From Mucilaginibacter sp. dw_454 (GTDB taxonomy: Bacteria; Bacteroidota; Bacteroidia; Sphingobacteriales; Sphingobacteriaceae): a stretch of DNA of 64,000 nucleotides. Both the position numbers and the translations under genes were made by a program. Shown piece after piece: positions 51,126 through 59,101 of the stretch. The stretch lies in contig NZ_JAAVVB010000006.1 in NCBI RefSeq assembly GCF_018449775.1, positions 221,559-285,558 on the forward strand. The letters run 5' to 3'. Each line of letters opens with the position of its first letter. The stretch's first letter is position 1. The notes beneath the pieces are model-generated. The model saw only the letters and a list, made by a program, of their open reading frames with translations, had not been told where the DNA came from and searched no databases.

Positions 51126-51174
51126 AGAAAGCGGGAGGGATTTTGGAGTTGATTTTTATATGGTTTGTAATACT

Positions 51175-51249
51175 GTCATTGCGAGCGTAGCGTGGCAATC
51201 GCAAGGATGCAATGTTTGCGATTGCTTCGTCGTTCCTCCTCGCAATGAC
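51175..51249. repeat. GTCATTGCGAGC palindromic repeat, copy 10
   Basis: Full copy with the asymmetric TTCGTCGTTCCTCCTCGCAATGAC-type right arm, downstream of the DJ-1/PfpI gene and its terminator. Confidence 0.85.
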
Positions 51250-51282
51250 AAATTGAAATTACTTTTCTGAGTTATACTAAAA

Positions 51283-51308
51283 AAAGCCCGCACATTAGTG
51301 CAGGCTTT
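51283..51308 (-). terminator. Terminator of the DJ-1/PfpI gene
   Basis: AAAGCCCGCACATTAGTGCAGGCTTT hairpin with an A-run before it on the plus strand, 28 nt after the stop. Confidence 0.8.
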
Positions 51309-51335
51309 CCAAATTTTAGCAAATTAAAGACTTTC

Positions 51336-51890
51336 TTAAGCCTCACTATGCACACCCTCTGCAATCTCTTCGATCATTTTTTTATTGAAAGCAGGCAAAT
51401 CATCCGGCCGGCGACTGGTTACTAAACCGTTATCGACAACAACCTCTTCATCAACCCAATGCGCACCGGCATTTTTTAAATCGGTTTGCAGCGATGGGTA
51501 GGAGGTGAGTTTGCGACCCTTCAGCATACCGGTTTCAATCAAAGTCTGCGGACCGTGGCAGATTGCCGCTACCGGTTTACCTTCTTCCAGGAAAGAGGCA
51601 GCAAAGGCCACAGCTTCCTTATTTTGGCGCAGCTTATCAGGGTTCAACACGCCGCCGGGTAATACCAGTGCGTCGTAGTCGTCGGCGCGGGCTTCTGATA
51701 GTTCTTGATCTACGTCCACCTCAATGCCCCAATTGGTTTTGTCCCAGGCTTTGATGCGGCCGCTTTTGGGTGATATAATTTCGACGGTTGCGCCGGCGTA
51801 TCTTAATGCTTCTACGGGGCTGGTTAACTCTACTTGTTCAAATCCTTCTTCTGTGAGTACTGCTACTCTTTTGTTGCTTAACGTTCCCAT
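51336..51890 (-). CDS. DJ-1/PfpI-family protein
   Basis: 184 residues: KRVAVLTEEGFEQVELTSPVEALRYAGATVEIISPKSG, DDYDALVLPGGVLNPDKLRQN, and the nucleophile elbow PVAAICHGPQTLIETG with Cys, followed by LTSYPSLQTDLKNAGAHWVDEEVVVDNGLVTSRRPDDLPAF. Matches the PfpI/YhbO branch (protein/nucleic-acid deglycase or stress proteins). Cytoplasmic. Start ATG 51890 within a good context. Confidence 0.92.
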   Translation of the reverse strand: MGTLSNKRVAVLTEEGFEQVELTSPVEALRYAGATVEIISPKSGRIKAWDKTNWGIEVDVDQELSEARADDYDALVLPGGVLNPDKLRQNKEAVAFAASFLEEGKPVAAICHGPQTLIETGMLKGRKLTSYPSLQTDLKNAGAHWVDEEVVVDNGLVTSRRPDDLPAFNKKMIEEIAEGVHSEA

Positions 51891-51986
51891 GGTAATTTAA
51901 TTTAAGGTTATCAATGTTCCTTAATTATACTACAGGCGGGATTTGGGATGGTTTGTAAAATTTTGAAAAAAGGGAAATCATCTCCA

Positions 51987-52081
51987 CGCGTCATGCCGAA
52001 TTTATTTCGGCATCCCACCAGAAAGGCTGAGTAAGCGATTACTTAGCGAGTGGGATGCTGAAACAAGTTCAGCATGACGCG
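51987..52081. repeat. GTCATGCC...GGCATGAC inverted repeat
   Basis: CGCGTCATGCCGAATTTATT at one end and AAGTTCAGCATGACGCG at the other; it abuts the stop codon of the gene at 52082. Belongs to the second palindromic family (centre GATGCTGAAACAAGTTCAGC). Confidence 0.8.
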
Positions 52082-52837
52082 TTAATTAGTTAAACTGAAT
52101 TTCACGGTAACGGTATGATATACCGCTATAGGCCAATTGTCTAAAATGCCGGGCTTCCATCTCGGGGCGCCCTTTAGTATGTTTAGCAGTTCTTCATCGC
52201 AACCATAACCGATACCTTGTAGTATTTTAAAATGGATCAAAGTACCATCTCGTTCTACCGTAAACTGAATTTTTACCTCGCCTTCAATATTATTTTGGAT
52301 AGCTTGTTCTGGATAAGTTAGATGTTGTTTGATATAAGCTAAAAAGTGATCATTATCACCGGGGTATTCGGGGAACCTTTCTATATTATCTATTATCCGG
52401 GCATTGCTCGATGAGATAATTTTGAATGATGGCATAACTTTTCGGTGTCTCCTTTTAGCGGTTATGATAACACTGTCTTTTTTATTTAGGTCGATAGTTT
52501 TAGGAGCCGGTAAATAAATAATTAGGTACCTGCTACCATGGTTATAGTAGTTAGGCGGAGAAGTGAACCTTTTATCATCAACGGTAAGCGTATCATTAAA
52601 GCTGGCACCCTTAATTGCAAAATACCCGGCACTGTCTGTGCCCGAATACAAGAAATTTAAGTTGTTATCAAAATCGCGACCTTTTGAAGATACCCATACT
52701 CTTACCGCCGGGGTACCATCGTTATTATAAACATAGCCACGCAGGTTAATGGTATCTCTTTTTAAAGTATAAGTTTTTTGGGCGATAGCATGTAAGCTAA
52801 AAAGAAATAAAAACGATAAGGCTAGTAGGTTTTTCAT
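52082..52837 (-). CDS. Exported TonB-domain protein
   Basis: About 251 residues from ATG 52837 (MKNLLALSFLFLFSLHAIAQK). The longer frame to 52927 is encoded by a palindromic repeat and rejected. Residues about 22-110 are a CarboxypepD_reg-like domain (LRGYVYNNDGTPAVRVWVSSKGRDFD...). The C-terminal 90 residues form a TonB C-terminal domain (LAYIKQHLTYPEQAIQNNIEGEVKIQFTVERDGTLIHFKILQGIGYGCDEELLNILKGAPRWKPGI). No membrane anchor other than the signal peptide. Probably periplasmic; role unknown. Confidence 0.8.
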   Translation of the reverse strand: MKNLLALSFLFLFSLHAIAQKTYTLKRDTINLRGYVYNNDGTPAVRVWVSSKGRDFDNNLNFLYSGTDSAGYFAIKGASFNDTLTVDDKRFTSPPNYYNHGSRYLIIYLPAPKTIDLNKKDSVIITAKRRHRKVMPSFKIISSSNARIIDNIERFPEYPGDNDHFLAYIKQHLTYPEQAIQNNIEGEVKIQFTVERDGTLIHFKILQGIGYGCDEELLNILKGAPRWKPGILDNWPIAVYHTVTVKFSLTN

Positions 52838-52858
52838 CGGCTTTAGTTGTTTTATAAA

Positions 52859-52934
52859 GGTGTCATCCTGAGCTTGTCGGAGGACGAGCGTAAAAGCCCC
52901 GCCCGCATACTTCGACGGACTCAGCATGACACCC
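52859..52934. repeat. CTGAGC-type inverted repeat
   Basis: GGTGTCATCCTGAGCTTGTC...CGGACTCAGCATGACACC, 13 nt downstream of the recN stop codon. Confidence 0.8.
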
Positions 52935-52947
52935 TGTTTAATGGAAT

Positions 52948-54627
52948 TTAGGCCAACAACTCTCTGGCATTTTGCAAGGCACTTTCGCCCGGGTTGTCAC
53001 CGCTTAACATTTTGGCCAGTTCCAGTACACGCTCGTCTTTACTGAGTTGTTTGATGCGGGTTCGGGTAGTATCCGAGTCATCATCCTTATAAACAAAATA
53101 ATGGCTCTGGCCCTTGCTGGCAATTTGCGGCAGGTGGGTAATGGTGATCACCTGCAGGTTGTCGGCAAGTTGTTCCATGATCTGGCCTACTTTGTGTGCT
53201 ACCTCGCCGGATACGCCGGTGTCTATCTCATCAAAAATAATGGTAGGCAGGGCTGTATTTTTTGCCGTGAGCGATTTAATACTCAGCATCAATCGCGATA
53301 GCTCACCACCTGAGGCCACCTTACTCATCTCGGCCAGGGCATGACCTTTATTTGCACTAAAAAGGAATCGTACGGCATCCGACCCGTTATCCCCCAAACC
53401 GCCAAAAGAAATGTTGCGTCCGCTTTCTGATAAAGGAGTGAGTTCTATTTTAAGCGCCGAATTGCTCATGCCCATTTCGGCCAGCGTACCTAAAACATCG
53501 GCCTCAATAGCCGGTATAGCCTTTTGGCGATTGGCAGATAATTCCCTGGCCAGTTGTTCCAGCGCTGCCTTATCGGCAGCTAATTGTTGTTGTAATTTCT
53601 CAATGGCTTCATCACCAAAAACGGCTTGCTGTATTTTACCCGACAGTTCTTCCTGCAAATCCAAAAGCTCCTGGTTGCTGTTTAGGCGGTGTTTCTTTTG
53701 GAGATTATAGATGATACTTAGGCGCTCGTTCACCTCAGCGGCTCTTGCCTCATCAGTAGTAGTGCGTTGCTCGATGTTTTCGATCTCGGCAGCAATATCT
53801 TTCAGTTCTATGATTGAGCTGTTTAATCGCTCCTGCAACTCTTCGATCTGTGGATTAAACTTTGTCAGCGCGCCTAATTGGCTGGCAGCGTCCTTCAGTT
53901 GGATTAAGGCAGCTGCATCGCTATCCTGCATCAAATAATTAGCGCCAAGCAGGTTACGTTTTATTTCTTCGGCGTTATTTAACGCGTAAAGTTCTTGTTC
54001 TAATTGTTCCTGTTCATCGGCAGACAGTCCGGCTTTTTCCAGCTCATCAAACTGAAACTGGTAATAATCCAGATCGGCTTTGGCTTTGTCGCTTTCTTCA
54101 ATGAGTTGCTGCAACTTAGCTGTCGACTTTTTATAGGCCCGGAATTTAGTTTGATACTCGCTCAACAACTCCGGGTGCTTAGCCACCGAATCGACCACCA
54201 ATAACTGAAACGCCGGATCATTAATCTCCATGGTAGCATGCTGCGAGTGGATATCGATCAACCGCTCGCCCAAGAGCTTCAGGCTGTTCAGGTTCACCGG
54301 CGTATCATTCACAAAAGCACGCGATTTCCCATCGGCAGAAATTTCCCTGCGTAAAACTGTCTCGGCTTCATAATCAAGGTCGTTATCCTCAAAAAAATCT
54401 TTCAGATGGAAACTGCCGATTTTAAATGTCCCCTCAATAACACACTTTTTCTGCTGATTAAAAAAATACCTGCTCTCTGCCCGCTGACCCAATATCAACG
54501 ACAACGCACCCAAAATAATCGACTTACCCGCACCCGTTTCGCCGGTTAGGATATTGAGCCCTTTGTCAAAGCTAATTTCCAGGTTATCAATTAAGGCGTA
54601 GTTACTTATACTGAGTTTTTGAAGCAT
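52948..54627 (-). CDS. recN: DNA repair protein RecN
   Basis: SMC-like ATPase in double-strand break repair. 559 residues: SNYALIDNLEISFDKGLNILTGETGAGKSIILGALSLILGQRAES with the Walker A site, a long coiled coil from about 160 to 380, then KVASGGELSRLMLSIKSL (ABC signature) and LPTIIFDEIDTGVSGEVAHKVGQIM with Walker B, and VITITHLPQIAS. Complete. Separated from the M56 gene by a terminator and a palindromic repeat. Confidence 0.96.
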   Translation of the reverse strand: MLQKLSISNYALIDNLEISFDKGLNILTGETGAGKSIILGALSLILGQRAESRYFFNQQKKCVIEGTFKIGSFHLKDFFEDNDLDYEAETVLRREISADGKSRAFVNDTPVNLNSLKLLGERLIDIHSQHATMEINDPAFQLLVVDSVAKHPELLSEYQTKFRAYKKSTAKLQQLIEESDKAKADLDYYQFQFDELEKAGLSADEQEQLEQELYALNNAEEIKRNLLGANYLMQDSDAAALIQLKDAASQLGALTKFNPQIEELQERLNSSIIELKDIAAEIENIEQRTTTDEARAAEVNERLSIIYNLQKKHRLNSNQELLDLQEELSGKIQQAVFGDEAIEKLQQQLAADKAALEQLARELSANRQKAIPAIEADVLGTLAEMGMSNSALKIELTPLSESGRNISFGGLGDNGSDAVRFLFSANKGHALAEMSKVASGGELSRLMLSIKSLTAKNTALPTIIFDEIDTGVSGEVAHKVGQIMEQLADNLQVITITHLPQIASKGQSHYFVYKDDDSDTTRTRIKQLSKDERVLELAKMLSGDNPGESALQNARELLA

Positions 54628-54697
54628 AAAAGATACTATTCGGTTTTGCCACTAAATTACAAAATAGCTGTTGTTATCGGCACAAAAGTAGCAAAAC

Positions 54698-54725
54698 AAA
54701 AAAGAGAGGCGCGACCCTCTCTTAC
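54698..54725 (-). terminator. Terminator upstream of recN
   Basis: AAGAGAGG-CGCGA-CCCTCTCTT hairpin with A-run on the plus strand, about 150 nt after the M56 stop on the minus strand, so it probably ends the blaI-M56 transcript. Confidence 0.7.
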
Positions 54726-54749
54726 TAACTAAAAACTATTCTTCAAGAT

Positions 54750-54823
54750 GTCATTGCGAGCGTAGCGTGGCAATCGCGAACTTGCTTCCTTGCGATTGCT
54801 TCGTCGTTCCTCCTCGCAATGAC
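54750..54823. repeat. GTCATTGCGAGC palindromic repeat, copy 11
   Basis: Full copy with asymmetric right arm, downstream of the M56 gene and upstream of its terminator. Confidence 0.85.
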
Positions 54824-54878
54824 AAATAATGTGATGTCCGTCCGAAAATGACTAGCGGCCAAAAAAACGACCGGACGC

Positions 54879-56786
54879 CTACAGCGGCTGATTATTATCG
54901 TCTTTTTCAACCTTTTCCGGTTGCTCTTTCGCTTCAGGCTTCTCTGGCCGTTCTTTCACTTCCTTCTTTTCTACCTTCTCTTTCAAGTCTTTCTGTTCAG
55001 CTTTACGGGCTTTCACTTCATCCTTAATCGCTTGTTCCTTTTCCTTCTGCGCCTTGTGCAGGTCATCTAACGCGGCCTTTTTTTCAACTTTGCTCATCCC
55101 CATGGTGCCAAACGATTTACCTATTTCGGCATAACCCTTAGCCATATCTTCAACGCTTTTCTGAAACTCAGGGCTTTCATAGTACTTGCTCAGATCCTCG
55201 ATGCTTTTTTTGAATTCGGGACTGTCATATTGTTTGGCCATCTCTTCCACACTTTTTTGAAACTCAGGGCTGTCGTAATACTTCGTCATGTCCTCAATTT
55301 GTTTTTTAAACTTAGGGCTGTCATAACTTTTGGCCATTGCCTCAATTTGCTTTTTAAATTTAGGGCTATCGTAATACTTAGCCAGCTTTTCTACGTGCTT
55401 TTTAAATTGAGGTGAGTTAAACTGTTTGGCCAGTTTTTCGCTTTGTTTTGCCAATAGCTCGGCCTGGCGTTTCCATTGGTCGCTGTTGTAGAAGGCTTCC
55501 TTATCGTCTGATGGCAAATCATTAACAGAGTTGTATTCGGTTTTTACACCATTATCATCCTCCACCACAATTTTGTATTTTTTGTGTTTGGTGGTGTCAC
55601 TCAGGTTCATAAACTTGGTGGTGTCGTTTAAATTAACCCATTGGCTGGTATCGGCCAGGTTTTTCACCATCAGCTTGTGTTTGTGTTTAAAATGCGGAAC
55701 CTCAGGCACAGGCGGCGCCACCGGCGGGCCGGTCAATGCAGCCGTAACCATCCTTATGGCCGGGGCATTTTTAATAATTACTTTCCCGTTTTTAATTTCG
55801 GGGTTTAGCCAGGCAATGCTGCTAATGCTAAACGTAAGGGCCAGCAGTGTAATTAACACCGGGCGTATATTTACGGTATGTGTTTTAGTTTTCATGATAC
55901 GTTCAATTCGGTTTAATAATGCATACTTTTTTGTAGTGGCGGCAAGGGCCAGTTGCCACTGGTATTGTTTATTTTCCTCGAGTTTTAATAAAGCCTGGGC
56001 ATAGATAAACGGACTGCCGGTTGCGTGCACAACCATATCGTCGCAGCAGTTTTCTCTTTCTTCATTAATCAGGTTACCCACCAACCGGGCAAACGGATTA
56101 AAAAACAGCAGTATCCCAATAACCTGCTGAATAAAGTTTAATAAATAATCATGGCGTTTAACGTGTGCCAGCTCATGCAGCAGCACCGCCTCAACCTCAT
56201 CTAACGACAGGTGCGTAGTCAAAGCCACCGGCATTAAAATAATAGGCTTAATAAAACCGGTAATGCAAGGCACATCCACCCACTCGCTAAAGGCAGCTTG
56301 TACATGTTTTTTAATTTGGAGCGATTTAGCCAGCCGCTGCACAGTCTGATCAAAACCGGCGTTGCTGATATTCTGGCGAATACGGTAGATATTGTTCCAG
56401 GCCAGCGTCAAACGCAGGGTGTTAAATACTACGCCAACCACGTAGATCATCGTGAGCCAGGGCATATAGGCCGCAATGCCGAAGTACAGCTTGTTGGCAG
56501 GCTCGGCAACCTCGCTCATGGAGGCAGGCAAAGCCAGCGGCGGCACCTTCAGCGCCACGGTCGACAGCCAGTTATATTGGCCCAGCTCTTTAAACAGTGT
56601 TACCACGAACCAACCCAGCATAAACACCAGCGCGCCATAGCCCACCCAGTATTTCACCGCCGAACTGCGGCCCGGAAAGGCCAGCATAAACAGTCTTAAA
56701 ACAATAAACACAATTAAGCCCTGCCACAACGAGTGGATAATGGTTATACCTAAAACCTGGCTGATGTTATATAACAGATTTTGCAT
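54879..56786 (-). CDS. BlaR1-like M56 metallopeptidase with six 16-residue repeats
   Basis: 635 residues. Several N-terminal membrane segments (GITIIHSLWQGLIVFIVLRLF, WVGYGALVFMLGWFVVTLF, MPWLTMIYVVGVVF), a gluzincin domain with zinc motif LLHELAHVKRHD and a downstream ENCCDD motif that likely supplies the third ligand, then a last membrane helix (IRPVLITLLALTFSISSIAWL). The exported C-terminal part has six tandem 16-residue repeats of the YYDSPKFKKQIEDMAK type (about 452-547) and a Lys/Glu-rich coiled tail. In BlaR1 systems such proteases inactivate the partner repressor, here BlaI at 56895. The sensor domain is not a penicillin-binding domain. The ATG at 56786 lies past the 56804-56890 hairpin. 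Confidence 0.85.
   Translation of the reverse strand: MQNLLYNISQVLGITIIHSLWQGLIVFIVLRLFMLAFPGRSSAVKYWVGYGALVFMLGWFVVTLFKELGQYNWLSTVALKVPPLALPASMSEVAEPANKLYFGIAAYMPWLTMIYVVGVVFNTLRLTLAWNNIYRIRQNISNAGFDQTVQRLAKSLQIKKHVQAAFSEWVDVPCITGFIKPIILMPVALTTHLSLDEVEAVLLHELAHVKRHDYLLNFIQQVIGILLFFNPFARLVGNLINEERENCCDDMVVHATGSPFIYAQALLKLEENKQYQWQLALAATTKKYALLNRIERIMKTKTHTVNIRPVLITLLALTFSISSIAWLNPEIKNGKVIIKNAPAIRMVTAALTGPPVAPPVPEVPHFKHKHKLMVKNLADTSQWVNLNDTTKFMNLSDTTKHKKYKIVVEDDNGVKTEYNSVNDLPSDDKEAFYNSDQWKRQAELLAKQSEKLAKQFNSPQFKKHVEKLAKYYDSPKFKKQIEAMAKSYDSPKFKKQIEDMTKYYDSPEFQKSVEEMAKQYDSPEFKKSIEDLSKYYESPEFQKSVEDMAKGYAEIGKSFGTMGMSKVEKKAALDDLHKAQKEKEQAIKDEVKARKAEQKDLKEKVEKKEVKERPEKPEAKEQPEKVEKDDNNQPL
55146..55433 (-). 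repeat. Six 48-bp in-frame tandem repeats in the M56 gene
   Basis: Encodes six 16-residue units with consensus (L/M)AKxYDSPxFKKxIED. Substitutions are conservative (K/E, K/Q, I/V) with invariant S-P and F, so the protein repeat is under constraint. Confidence 0.8.
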
Positions 56787-56803
56787 GCTACTTTGTTTAA
56801 AAG

Positions 56804-56890
56804 TCTATAGACCATGGTCGATAGTCCATGGTGTTTTTTTTATTTATTGTCACTGCTAACTATGGTCCATGGACTATCGACTATGGACCA
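56804..56890. repeat. Long CCATGG/GGTC inverted repeat between blaI and the M56 gene
   Basis: TAGACCATGGTCGATAGTCC and ATGG face GGTCCATGGACTATCGACTA, forming a stem of over 20 bp around an AT loop. It lies between the blaI stop (56895) and the M56 start (56786), so it could set the ratio of the two products. Confidence 0.6.
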
Positions 56891-56894
56891 ATAA

Positions 56895-57263
56895 TTATTG
56901 CTCAAATTGTTGCAAGTAAACTCTAATCGCATCAATCTCGTCAGACGATGCACGATGTTTGCCCAGCGCCTGGATCACCAGGTCGGCGGTTGATCCTTTA
57001 AATACGGTATCCATGATCTTGTCCAGCGCGCTGGTTTGCGCTTGTTCCCGGGTGACTAATGCTTTATAAAGGTGCGTCTTGGCGTTGGTGTCGCGCTCCA
57101 CCAAACCTTTGTCGGCCATTATTTGCATTAATTTAAGGGTGGTGGTATAACCGGCATCTTTGTATTTGGTTAATTCCTCATGTACGTCGCGCACGGTGCA
57201 TTGTCCCAGTTTCCAAATCACCTGTAATATCTCCAGCTCGCTTTCTGTTGGTTTCAGTTCCAT
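56895..57263 (-). CDS. BlaI/MecI-family repressor
   Basis: About 122 residues from ATG 57263 (MELKPTESELEILQVIWKLGQCTVRDVHEEL); the 38 extra codons up to 57377 overlap operator-like sequence and are rejected. The winged helix is complete (YTTTLKLMQIMADKGLVERDTNAKTHLYKALVT), followed by the dimerisation helices FKGSTADLVIQALGKHRASSDEIDAIRVYLQQFE. Represses its own operon until cleaved or displaced through the M56 protein. The dyad at 57293-57308 is the likely operator. Confidence 0.92.
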   Translation of the reverse strand: MELKPTESELEILQVIWKLGQCTVRDVHEELTKYKDAGYTTTLKLMQIMADKGLVERDTNAKTHLYKALVTREQAQTSALDKIMDTVFKGSTADLVIQALGKHRASSDEIDAIRVYLQQFEQ

Positions 57264-57281
57264 ATCTAATTCTCTTCTTCT

Positions 57282-57320
57282 ACGAATATCTTCGTACAAA
57301 GATGTACGATAGTTTTCGTA
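57282..57320. promoter_or_regulatory. Operator-like dyads upstream of blaI
   Basis: CGTACA-AAGA-TGTACG at 57293-57308 is a perfect dyad containing the TACA/TGTA half-sites seen in BlaI operators; it overlaps ACGAA-TATC-TTCGT at 57282-57295, and a further TTCGTA lies at 57315-57320. On the minus strand a CATCTTTG box (one mismatch to TAnnTTTG) and an upstream TTG surround it, consistent with repression of the blaI promoter. Confidence 0.55.
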
Positions 57321-57361
57321 TATGCAATAGTTGTGCGATTTTTTTTGTAATAAATTTTGAG

Positions 57362-57376
57362 TGCAAAATTTTTGCA
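57362..57376. promoter_or_regulatory. 15-bp palindrome upstream of module copy 1
   Basis: TGCAAAA-T-TTTTGCA. The equivalent at 59102-59116 is TGCGAAA-T-TTTCGCA. One base pair of the palindrome changed from A-T to G-C in both arms, so the symmetry is preserved. Confidence 0.65.
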
Positions 57377-57387
57377 TTAGGTAATAA

Positions 57388-57395
57388 TAGATTTG
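57388..57395 (+). promoter_or_regulatory. TAGATTTG -7 box of module copy 1
   Basis: Perfect TAnnTTTG, 11 nt after the palindrome and about 24 nt before the ATG. The same layout is present in copy 2. Confidence 0.6.
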
Positions 57396-57419
57396 AGTAA
57401 TAACTAAAACTTAAATCTT

Positions 57420-57911
57420 ATGAATTTAAAAAACAACCAAAGAGCCCCGAGGGGCAAACGACGCGTAGGGCTATTTCTCCTTACAATTTTCACCTGTTCG
57501 CTGTTGATTATGGCAATTCCATCGCCTACTGATGCGCAAACTCCTATTGCCACTATAACGGGCAATTCAGTAAATGTTGACACTTTTCAAAGCGGCGATA
57601 ACACTTATTTCCATAGTGTTATTCAAACCAGCGTTTCTATTGAGGGGTTCAGTTTGCCAACAATTACCAGCGAATATTATTGGGCCGTAAATACTTCAAC
57701 CGGAGTGCCTGCTACCGGCGCCGGTTCGTATCAGCAATCTGTATTTGGCCACACAGTCGATTCAGGGTTAAACACAAACGATCAAATTCAATTGGATCAC
57801 CAGCTAATGACTGAAGTAACTACTGGCGCAACCGTTTCTAATTATGTCTCAGGAGAAGGTAGTTTGCTTGAAGAAGGAATAAGCTATGGCTATGGCTATT
57901 ACGGTTATTAA
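57420..57911 (+). CDS. Short exported protein, module copy 1
   Basis: 163 residues, not recognised. Basic start (NNQRAPRGKRR), then a hydrophobic segment VGLFLLTIFTCSLLIMAIP and a probable cleavage site near DAQ-TP at 40. The mature part is about 123 residues, acidic, Ser/Thr/Asn-rich, without Cys, and ends in GYGYGYYGY. Conserved with the copy at 59155: FQ-N-TYFHS, WAVN, ND-IQ-DHQLM, and GSLL-GI. It is followed 22 nt later by the lipoprotein gene. Confidence 0.75.
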   Translation: MNLKNNQRAPRGKRRVGLFLLTIFTCSLLIMAIPSPTDAQTPIATITGNSVNVDTFQSGDNTYFHSVIQTSVSIEGFSLPTITSEYYWAVNTSTGVPATGAGSYQQSVFGHTVDSGLNTNDQIQLDHQLMTEVTTGATVSNYVSGEGSLLEEGISYGYGYYGY

Positions 57912-57933
57912 CAAATCAATTTAATTTAAAAAA

Positions 57934-58848
57934 ATGAAAAAAATGAAAAAAATATTTCTATTAACGGCTGTTGCCTTGTCGACAGCTTTTTTCTTATCGC
58001 AATGTAAAAAGCTGTCATCAGCTGTTCAGGATGGTTCATCTAATAATAAATCAATCTCGGTTCAAAAAACTGTAAACGATTTTAATAACAAACAGTGGAG
58101 CCCGCAACTTCTGGGTGCTTTAAATACTAAGATTGCCAGGTACAAAGCGTTGAAAGACACTAATAACATGGACCCTACAAAAATCCCGGCCTCTATTAAT
58201 TATCAGGTAAGATACAACGCAGGCGATGCACAATTAATTAAAGCACAAAGAGCCTTTATAAAAGGCAGTGGATTTTTGTTAGTGGACCAACAGGTAACTG
58301 TTAAAGATGCCGAGGCAGCGGGAATTGCTGTAACCAGCAATTCAACTGTAAATGGAATTCAATTAGCATTAATGACTGATGATTTTGAAGGTGCCGATGC
58401 CCGTTACAAGGCATTTGTATCAAACAACTCATCAAACGGCTTTTTACCTGTATTTAAGCAGGACGCAGCTAATTTAATTATTCGCAAATATTTGTTAAAT
58501 AACGCATCAAAAACAGCGGAACTTAACACTTATCTAGGCGATTTGATCAACAGCGGATCGCAAGATTACCCGTTGATATACTTAGCGCTGAATAAATTAA
58601 AAGATCAGGTACCGGCAACTGCGCTTAACAGCTATAAAGCTGCTGTAGCAACTAACAAGGACGCTCAAAAATTCCGTCAACAGCTAAAATTAGAACATGA
58701 TAATTTAGTTAGAAGCGCAGCTACCCTGGGCGGCAGATTAAGCCAGGTACTAAACTTGCAAGCTTCAATGTTGGAAATACCACAAGCTCAGGCTACGTAT
58801 TTTATGAATAAAATTAAAGGAGTAAGCCAATCTAGCGTTAATATGTAG
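57934..58848 (+). CDS. Lipoprotein, module copy 1
   Basis: 304 residues. MKKMKKIFLLTAVALSTAFFLSQCKKL is a lipoprotein signal with lipobox LSQC. The mature part is helical: VQKTVNDFNNKQWSPQLLGALNTKIARYKALKDTNNMD, NYQVRYNAGDAQLIKAQRAFIKGSGFLLVDQQVTVKDAEAAGI, and LPVFKQDAANLIIRKYLLNNASKTAELNTYLGDLI. No family recognised. The C-terminal helices end MNKIKGVSQSSVNM. Very similar to 59694-60602. Anchored in a membrane, with unknown role. A terminator follows. Confidence 0.78.
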   Translation: MKKMKKIFLLTAVALSTAFFLSQCKKLSSAVQDGSSNNKSISVQKTVNDFNNKQWSPQLLGALNTKIARYKALKDTNNMDPTKIPASINYQVRYNAGDAQLIKAQRAFIKGSGFLLVDQQVTVKDAEAAGIAVTSNSTVNGIQLALMTDDFEGADARYKAFVSNNSSNGFLPVFKQDAANLIIRKYLLNNASKTAELNTYLGDLINSGSQDYPLIYLALNKLKDQVPATALNSYKAAVATNKDAQKFRQQLKLEHDNLVRSAATLGGRLSQVLNLQASMLEIPQAQATYFMNKIKGVSQSSVNM

Positions 58849-58904
58849 GCTAATAGTAAAATTATAGTGTTGGCGATCCAAGCATAACATCTAAACAATT
58901 AATA

Positions 58905-58934
58905 AAAAAGAGCGTTGATTAACGCTCTTTTTTT
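58905..58934 (+). terminator. Terminator of module copy 1
   Basis: GAGCGTT-GATT-AACGCTC hairpin followed by seven or more T residues, 60 nt after the lipoprotein stop. Confidence 0.85.
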
Positions 58935-59101
58935 GTTGCACATTTCTTGATAAGAGATAACAACATCACACTATAAATATCGTATCCAGCGGGCTTTATC
59001 ATCATTACACTTCCTTGAACCAATCAAGAACAGCCTTTGCTATTAGGAAAAGGTTAATAAATTAGCCAGCATTTCTTCTATTTATTTAAATAAATTTTGA
59101 G

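Noticed and set aside
52838..52927. N-terminal extension of the TonB-domain gene (MLSPSKYAGGAF...)
   Set aside because: Encoded by a palindromic repeat; the ATG at 52837 starts a perfect signal peptide.
1912..54823. CRISPR array interpretation of the repeated GTCATTGCGAGC units
   Set aside because: They are dispersed single palindromes, not tandem repeats with spacers, and no cas genes are present.
57264..57377. N-terminal extension of blaI
   Set aside because: Overlaps operator-like dyads and a probable promoter; the internal ATG gives the normal BlaI start.
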